A stretch of 64,000 nt of DNA. Origin: Monomorium pharaonis. Taxonomy: Eukaryota > Arthropoda > Insecta > Hymenoptera > Formicidae. This document shows, piece after piece, positions 59,301-64,000 of this stretch. The DNA is taken from the NCBI RefSeq assembly GCF_013373865.1, contig NC_050472.1, positions 11,973,413 to 12,037,412 on the forward strand, read 5' to 3'. A program made the translations under genes and the position numbers. Under the pieces are notes generated by a model, which worked only from the letters and a program-made list of their open reading frames with translations, did no database searches and was not told the DNA's origin. Within the stretch, counting starts at the first letter, position 1. Each line of letters opens with the position of its first letter.

Positions 59301-62300
59301 AGTTATTTCTTAAAATCCAGGTATTTGTGGTAGTATAATATTTAATTAATAATACATTAATAATAATAAAAAAATTATTTATTTTGATTTTAGAGATTAT
59401 TATTAAGGCTTATACTCAAAACACTACTAGTATTACATTACGTTAAAATTTACATAGTTAAAAAAAAAGAGTGTCAAAAAAGTGCAATTTTTTGCCGACC
59501 AAAGGAAACCTTGGGATTTAGTTTTTCTTCACAGTTTTGAGAGTACTGAGTTCAAATATGTATAATAATTTAAACTATTAAAAACTTAAGGAAATACGAG
59601 GGTAGTCCCAGAAGTACCCGACCTAACAAAGAAGACATAAAAAATTTGGGAAAAAATATTTTTATTTTTCAACATAGTCTCCTTTTAGCTCGATACATTT
59701 TTCCCAGCAATGTTCAATAGTTTCGATACCCTGTTTATAGTAAGAATTGTCAAACTCCTCAAAATAGCTATCAACCACCTCTTCATTGTTGGCAAATCTT
59801 TTACCACTCAGCCATTTTTTCAAGTTTGGAAAGGGAAAATAATTCGAGGAGGCTAAATCTGGCGAATAGGGTGCATGAGGAAGCAATTCGAAATTTAACT
59901 CATTGATTTTGACCACCGCGATAACGGATGTGTGAACGTGTGTGTTATTCCACTGTGAGCAAACGCGGCACTCATCTTGCGCACAGCTTTCACTCTATGC
60001 TACAAGCTGGCACAGCCACTTTAGCACATTCAATAAAACTTATATAGAAATTTAGTGCTTTTTTGTTGCTAATTAGTTGCTCCAACTTAAAATTAAGTTA
60101 GCACAACCAATGAAAAAATTTCTTTTTAATTAAACAAATGCGGTGGATTTCTTTAGATCTAATTAGTTGTTAATTAGTTGCTTTATTCCCGAATTTTTTG
60201 CTCCATTATTAAACCTCGAAAACCACTCCCAATGTTACGTTAAAGCAACAGAACATTCTGAAATTATAAATAACCACATATATCGAATAATAACGATTCC
60301 TCAGTTTTATTGCTCGCAATTTATAACAATTTGGATTTTGTTGCTCCACCCCTATCAGTTGAAAACCACCCTTAGCTACTCCACATTAGCATAACATCCT
60401 AAAACAGGAAATAGAAGCTATATCTCAACTGATAACGCTTAATCGATTTTGTTGCTTGCAGTTTATAACAATTCCGATTTTGTTGCTCCACCCTTATCGA
60501 TTAAAAATCACCCCTAGCTACTCCACATTAGCACAACACTAAAACTAAAAATAGTAATTATATCTCGATACTGATAACGCTTTATCGATTTTGTTACTTG
60601 CAGTTTATAACAGCCACTTTATTGCAATAAACAATTAGCAACAAATTCAGAAACTGCATATTCTTTGAGCACCTAAATTGAGAAAGACTTTAATATCGAA
60701 ATTCGTCGAGCAACAAATTCCATAAGGATACTTTACTCTTGAACGCGCATAATCAGGGATGATTTTCAATTGATAGGGGTGGAGTAACAAAATCGGAATT
60801 GTTATAAATTGCGAGTAATAAAACAGAGAAATCGTTATTATTCGATATACGTAGTTATTTATAATTTTAGAACGTTCTGTTGCTGTAGGGTAACTTTGGG
60901 GATGGGTTTCGAGGTTTAATAATGGAGCATAAAATTCTGGAATAGAGCAACTAATTAGCAACTTATTAAATCTAAAGGAATCTATCACATTTGTTTATTT
61001 AAAAAAAAAATTTTTTTGGTTGTGCTAACTTAATTTTAAGTTGGCACAGTCTCTATTTTCTTCAAATCGGCTGGAGCAACAAAATCAAGAATAGAGCAAC
61101 TGATTAGCAACAAAAGAGCAATAAATTTTTACATAAATTTTATTCGATTGTGCTAAAGTAGCTGTGCCAGCTTTATAGACGTACAGCTTTCTCATCTCTA
61201 AATTTTCAGTCAATATGCGACGTATAGGACTTTTTGAAATGCGGTGTCTGCCAGCTCATGCATTTTTAGTCGGTAGTCATCCAATATCATTTTATGGATT
61301 TTCTTCACCATTTCTGGCGTGGTCATCTCATTTGATCGATTACTGCGATTTTTGTCTTAGCAGCTCGTACGGTCTCGTTCAAACTCTACCACCCAATTTT
61401 TACTCTTGTAAACGAAAGAGTAGACTCCCCCAGTATAGAATCTAGCTCGGCTTTGATATTGGTTGGACTGAGGACTTTTAAATGAAAGTATTGTATCACA
61501 TAACGATGACCAATTTTTTCCTTCTTTCCTGAGAGAAAATTTACTGAGAGAGTTTACTATTGATGGCTGCCAAACAAATATTAAATAACGTAGCGTCTTC
61601 AAACTTTACACTTAAGCTTTATAAGATTGGTACTTCTTATCATAGTAATTGTTTTTTAAACAACAACCGCCATCTATACGTTAAGTTGAGTATTTTTAGG
61701 ACTACCCTTAAGTACAATGTACGCATTGTACTTGAGATTATGTCAGCAATCTGTATAATTAACTATAGCAAAATTTAAATAAGAATAACGCGTATTATAC
61801 ATTAAGTTGATGAAGTGAATATGTAGATATTAATATATAGATGAATCTATTTACATACGTATACATGTCCAATTACCTGTTCAACAAATATCGCAAGCTT
61901 CGCGGTGACAAATCGAAAAGAGATTATGAATACATGTGTACAAGAATATCCGAATTGCCCATAAACTTGCAATTAAACAAGAGTTTAAAAAAATGATCGC
62001 TGTTCTTATGCTATACGCCATTTCCAGAGATTTGATTATATGGGGAAGGAGGAGGGAGAAAGTGCATTCTTTATGCGCATGAAGGGAAAGTGGATATGTG
62101 AGTGTAGGGAAGAGCATCGGGTTTGGATGACTGGATGAATGGATAGGCGGTAAGTGGGTGGGATAGTGAATAGATGGATGGATAGATAAATACATAAATG
62201 AACGGTTAATATAATTCACATTGGTTTCTGAATACTGTGGTCTTCACTTTTCTGTACATATATATGCATGCGCATGAAGGGTGTATTCTCCTTTTTCTTT

Positions 62301-63475
62301 CTTTTTTATATAATCAAACCCTTGAAAATGACGTGTCGCATAAGCACAACAATCATTTTAACACACATGGTTTTATCGCAAAAGGATATAGGTAATTCGG
62401 ACACTCTTATATACACATGTCATAATATTTTCTTGTTCTGTTACCACAAAGCTTGCGATATTTAATTGAACAGATAATTGGTACACTTATGTATACGTAT
62501 GTATGTGAATAGATTTACTTATATATTAATATCTGCATATTTACTTAATGTATAATACGCGTTATTTCTTATTTAAATTTTGCTATAGTTAATTATACAA
62601 TTTGCTGACATTACCACAAGTATAATGTATTTCCCTAAGTTTTTAATAGTTTAGATTATCATATTTAAACTGAACACCCTTAAAACTGTGAAAAAAACTA
62701 AATCCCAAGGTTTTCTCCGGTTGATAAAACAATCGCACTTTTTCGACATCCTTCTTTTACAATGCAGCATCTTATTCCATCCAACGTCATTTTTAATTAC
62801 TAAAAATAAAACCTTACTACAATTTGTTGGTATTTCTCGTTCGATTCCATTACAACAGAAAGAAGATATATTCTTCTTTTATTGTATTTAATTAAAAAAT
62901 GAAAAATTCGATATTTTGTATTTATTCTAAATTTCTGAAAAAATTTTATAAAATCTAAAATATATAAAATTTTATAAAATCTAAAATATATAAAAATGTA
63001 TGAAAAAGTCTACATTGTTTCTAAAAATTTTCATATACATGAAGTTTAATTTTATATATTCTAAGATTTCTCATTCTATAATTTTTGTAAAAAGAACTTA
63101 AAAATTAAAAGAAATGTTTTAATATTTTTTCAGAAATTTTCATAAGTTATAAAAAATTCAGAAAAAAGTTTTTATCAGGTTATCATACGCACAAATGTAT
63201 ACATATTATGTATATAACATTTTAAAACTTTTTCTTTTTTCTATATTTATATGAATTTCTTTAAAGCATTGTATTGGGTTACAAAATTTGGTGGAAACAG
63301 TGACGATCTTATATCACTCTGTAAAAAATAAAGACGTGGCGGCCAAAGCACGCGTCAAAGAGAATATAAAATATATACTTGATAACCGAGAGAAACTTTT
63401 ATTGGAAGTTGGTCGTATGGTAAGATTGGGTCGTCTTCTCAAGACGAGGTTGAAGGAACCTCTTTATCATCAGCC
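50335..63475 (+). CDS. SESTD1: SESTD1-like protein: SEC14 domain plus spectrin repeats (partial)
   Basis: Twelve coding exons join in phase with GT/AG ends: 50335-50519, 50627-50819, 50917-51030, 51130-51301, 56684-56784, 56865-57074, 57296-57481, 57559-57673, 58293-58534, 58623-58745, 58871-59062 and 63267-63475. They give 680 residues before the gene leaves the window. Residues 1-165 form a SEC14/CRAL-TRIO-like domain (LAYVPGGRDHDGRPL, GLILVLDARRSAW, RPDGFWDKRVD, YNHVEWIKKRM), as in SESTD1 and, more distantly, Trio/Kalirin. Spectrin-type helices follow (VTDWILGPADTML, ASRLERRRNVL, IYEYGGQLV, LRQSWRQF, AVFHRNVED). Vertebrate SESTD1 is about 700 residues, binds phospholipids and TRPC channels, and takes part in Dvl/planar polarity signalling. 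A 5' untranslated exon probably ends at 50168, before GTAAGT. Introns 51302-56683 and 59063-63266 hold transposons. Confidence 0.9.
51430..52421. mobile_element. Inverted-repeat element, GGGTAAAGACGGGCATTATG ends, TA flanks
   Basis: The left end GGGTAAAGACGGGCATTATG pairs with the right end CATAATGCCCG-CC-TTTACCC read in reverse. TA lies on both sides (51428-51429, 52422-52423). 992 bp, no transposase recognised. It lies in a SESTD1 intron. TGGCCATA motifs repeat inside. Confidence 0.7.
53761..55284. mobile_element. CC(C/T)AGGTAGCAAGG element with GACGTCA repeats, AT flanks
   Basis: 1524 bp with ends CCTAGGTAGCAAGGT and ACCTTGCTACCTGGG, and AT on both sides (53759-53760, 55285-55286). Subterminal CGTCAATAATTCGTCAT-like and GACGTCA motifs occur on both sides. 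Clearly related to the 34113-35248 element but with another interior. It contains a further insertion. Confidence 0.8.
54233..54968. mobile_element. CACAAAGAGAA / TTACTCTCTGCG element, TA flanks
   Basis: Imperfect inverted ends of about 25 bp (CACAAAGAGAACTATTTCTT against AAGAAACTTTACTCTCTGCG), flanked by TA (54231-54232, 54969-54970). The 736-bp interior has a GC-rich hairpin around 54450-54475 (GCCGCGATATAGTTCGCGG). Fourth level of nesting in this intron. Confidence 0.55.
58188..58237 (+). repeat. (ACGC)n microsatellite
   Basis: About 50 bp of ACGC/ACAC repeats in a SESTD1 intron shortly before the 58293 exon. Confidence 0.9.
59597..61708 (-). pseudogene. Mariner transposon with broken transposase gene
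   Basis: Ends CGAGGGTAGTCCCAGAAGTA and TTTTTAGGACTACCCT, with TA on both sides (59595-59596, 61709-61710). The minus strand encodes mariner transposase pieces: N-terminal helix-turn-helix region at about 61480-61200 (LSPTNIKAELDSILGES, VKNWVVEFERDRTS, MILDDYRLKMHELAD) and C-terminal part at 59916-59662 (LLPHAPYSPDLASSNYFPFP, the last catalytic D in PYSPDLA; HCWEKCIELKGDYVEK). The middle catalytic part is lost or not readable, stops interrupt it, and the 59992-61182 element splits it. Inactive. Confidence 0.85.
59992..61182. mobile_element. Foldback element with 9-bp duplication (ACAGCTTTC) in the mariner
   Basis: ACAGCTTTC lies at 59983-59991 and 61183-61191. Long inverted arms start near the ends (AGCTGGCACAGCCACTTTAG against CTAAAGTAGCTGTGCCAGCT) and continue to the middle at about 60560 (AACCTCGAAAACCACTCCC against the mirrored GGGATGGGTTTCGAGGTT-like strand). 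Motifs TAGTTGCTCTATT-like and GTTGCTCCACCCCTATC repeat. No protein. The 9-bp duplication equals that of FB2 but the sequence is unrelated. Confidence 0.75.
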
Positions 63476-64000
63476 GTAAGTATAACGAGAAATTATCTCG
63501 CATTTAAACATAATTGTATAGCAATAATAAATTTTTTCCTATTCTATTAATTTGAAGATATCAGGTTTAAGATGTTATGAAACTTATTATACAATTATAC
63601 AATTATAATTAGGATGAGACACAATTGTAAAAAATAAAAGGTAATAAAGTAAATCTATAAAAATGTTATAATAATACACTGATAAGCATGAATCGAAAAA
63701 AGAAATATTAAAAATTCTCCTTTTCTATTCTACATCAAAAGATAAAAAAATGGTTAGCTATAATCTCATTATAATTTATACCAATTTTTGAACCAACTAT
63801 ATTTTTATAGTTATTCAACTTTATAAATTATAGTTTGTTTAAACTATATTAAAGTTCTCATATAATATTGATTTATACAACTTTATGATATAGTTGCTAT
63901 AGCCAAATTGGAGATTTTAATATCTACAATACGTTGTTCCATAAAATATTTACTATAAACATCCACTATAAGCATATTATTACTATTACCAATATTATAC
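63476..64000. other. SESTD1-like intron, AT-rich
   Basis: Follows the GTAAGT donor at 63476. No further exon was recognised before the window ends. Repeated TATAGTT/AACTATA motifs at 63780-63900 hint at another inverted-repeat element running off the edge. Confidence 0.4.

Larger units (their letters stand above)
59466..62755. mobile_element. Palindromic element hosting a mariner, in a SESTD1 intron
   Basis: The left end AGTGTCAAAAAAGTGCAATT and following 120 bp are inverted at 62640-62755 (AATCGCACTTTTTCGACATC). The arms continue past the mariner: 61711-62170 against 62185-62640 (for example TTTGCTATAGTTAATTATAC mirrored). Without the mariner the element is a palindrome of about 1.2 kb. No coding capacity. 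Confidence 0.7.

Noticed and set aside
61215..61445. Plus-strand 76-codon open frame
   Set aside because: It is antisense to the mariner transposase N-terminal region on the minus strand.

Overview
The window is eukaryotic and looks like an insect genome, most likely an ant or another hymenopteran. It is AT-rich with split genes and GT/AG introns. It holds four units of the insect telomere motif TTAGG and is dominated by transposable elements. Nothing prokaryotic or viral was seen outside the LTR retroelements. Two host genes frame the window and neither is complete.

Left edge (1-7.8 kb, minus strand): the 5' end of a muscle-type protein with fibronectin-III and immunoglobulin I-set domains in the order Fn3-Ig-Ig-Fn3. 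Its long third intron carries several inverted-repeat elements. Right edge (50.3-63.5 kb, plus strand): an orthologue of SESTD1 (SEC14/CRAL-TRIO plus spectrin repeats). Twelve coding exons join in phase and the gene runs off the window. Its two long introns are filled by nested elements.

Between them (about 8-50 kb) is an accessory region built of insertions into insertions. A jockey-like LINE (about 15.5-26 kb) is split by a solo LTR (16249-17125, flanked by AAGA) and by a PIF/Harbinger transposon (18099-24940, flanked by TTA). The Harbinger copy has an interrupted transposase gene, a Myb/SANT-like gene and an unexplained multi-exon segment between them. The LINE then ends in a Transib-like element (26064-27552) with CACAGTG-type ends and 5-bp AAGCG flanks. 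Next comes a decayed Ty3/gypsy element (27.8-33 kb) with a 3' LTR broken by at least five later insertions that extend to 39.9 kb. After that are a hAT element with a perfect 8-bp target duplication, a 112-bp satellite, two 5S-rRNA-derived repeats (one far upstream at 10.4 kb) and a tRNA-derived repeat.

Two element groups stand out. The first has foldback architecture. Its arms are arrays of degenerate 15-16 bp units around a shared core (GAAGGCC, poly-C, CG/TG run, CACATGGGTTTGCGACTT). Three copies are present, and the one in the gypsy element has an exact 9-bp target duplication. The second is a large set of long-inverted-repeat elements that end in CCC...GGG and are flanked by an arbitrary 2-bp duplication (TT, AT, CG, GT or TA). 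I found at least ten examples here. Together with a nearly perfect 2.4-kb palindrome they account for most of the non-genic DNA.

Everything is read by eye. No alignments, identity values or database searches were run. Element boundaries rest on visible inverted ends and flanking direct repeats.
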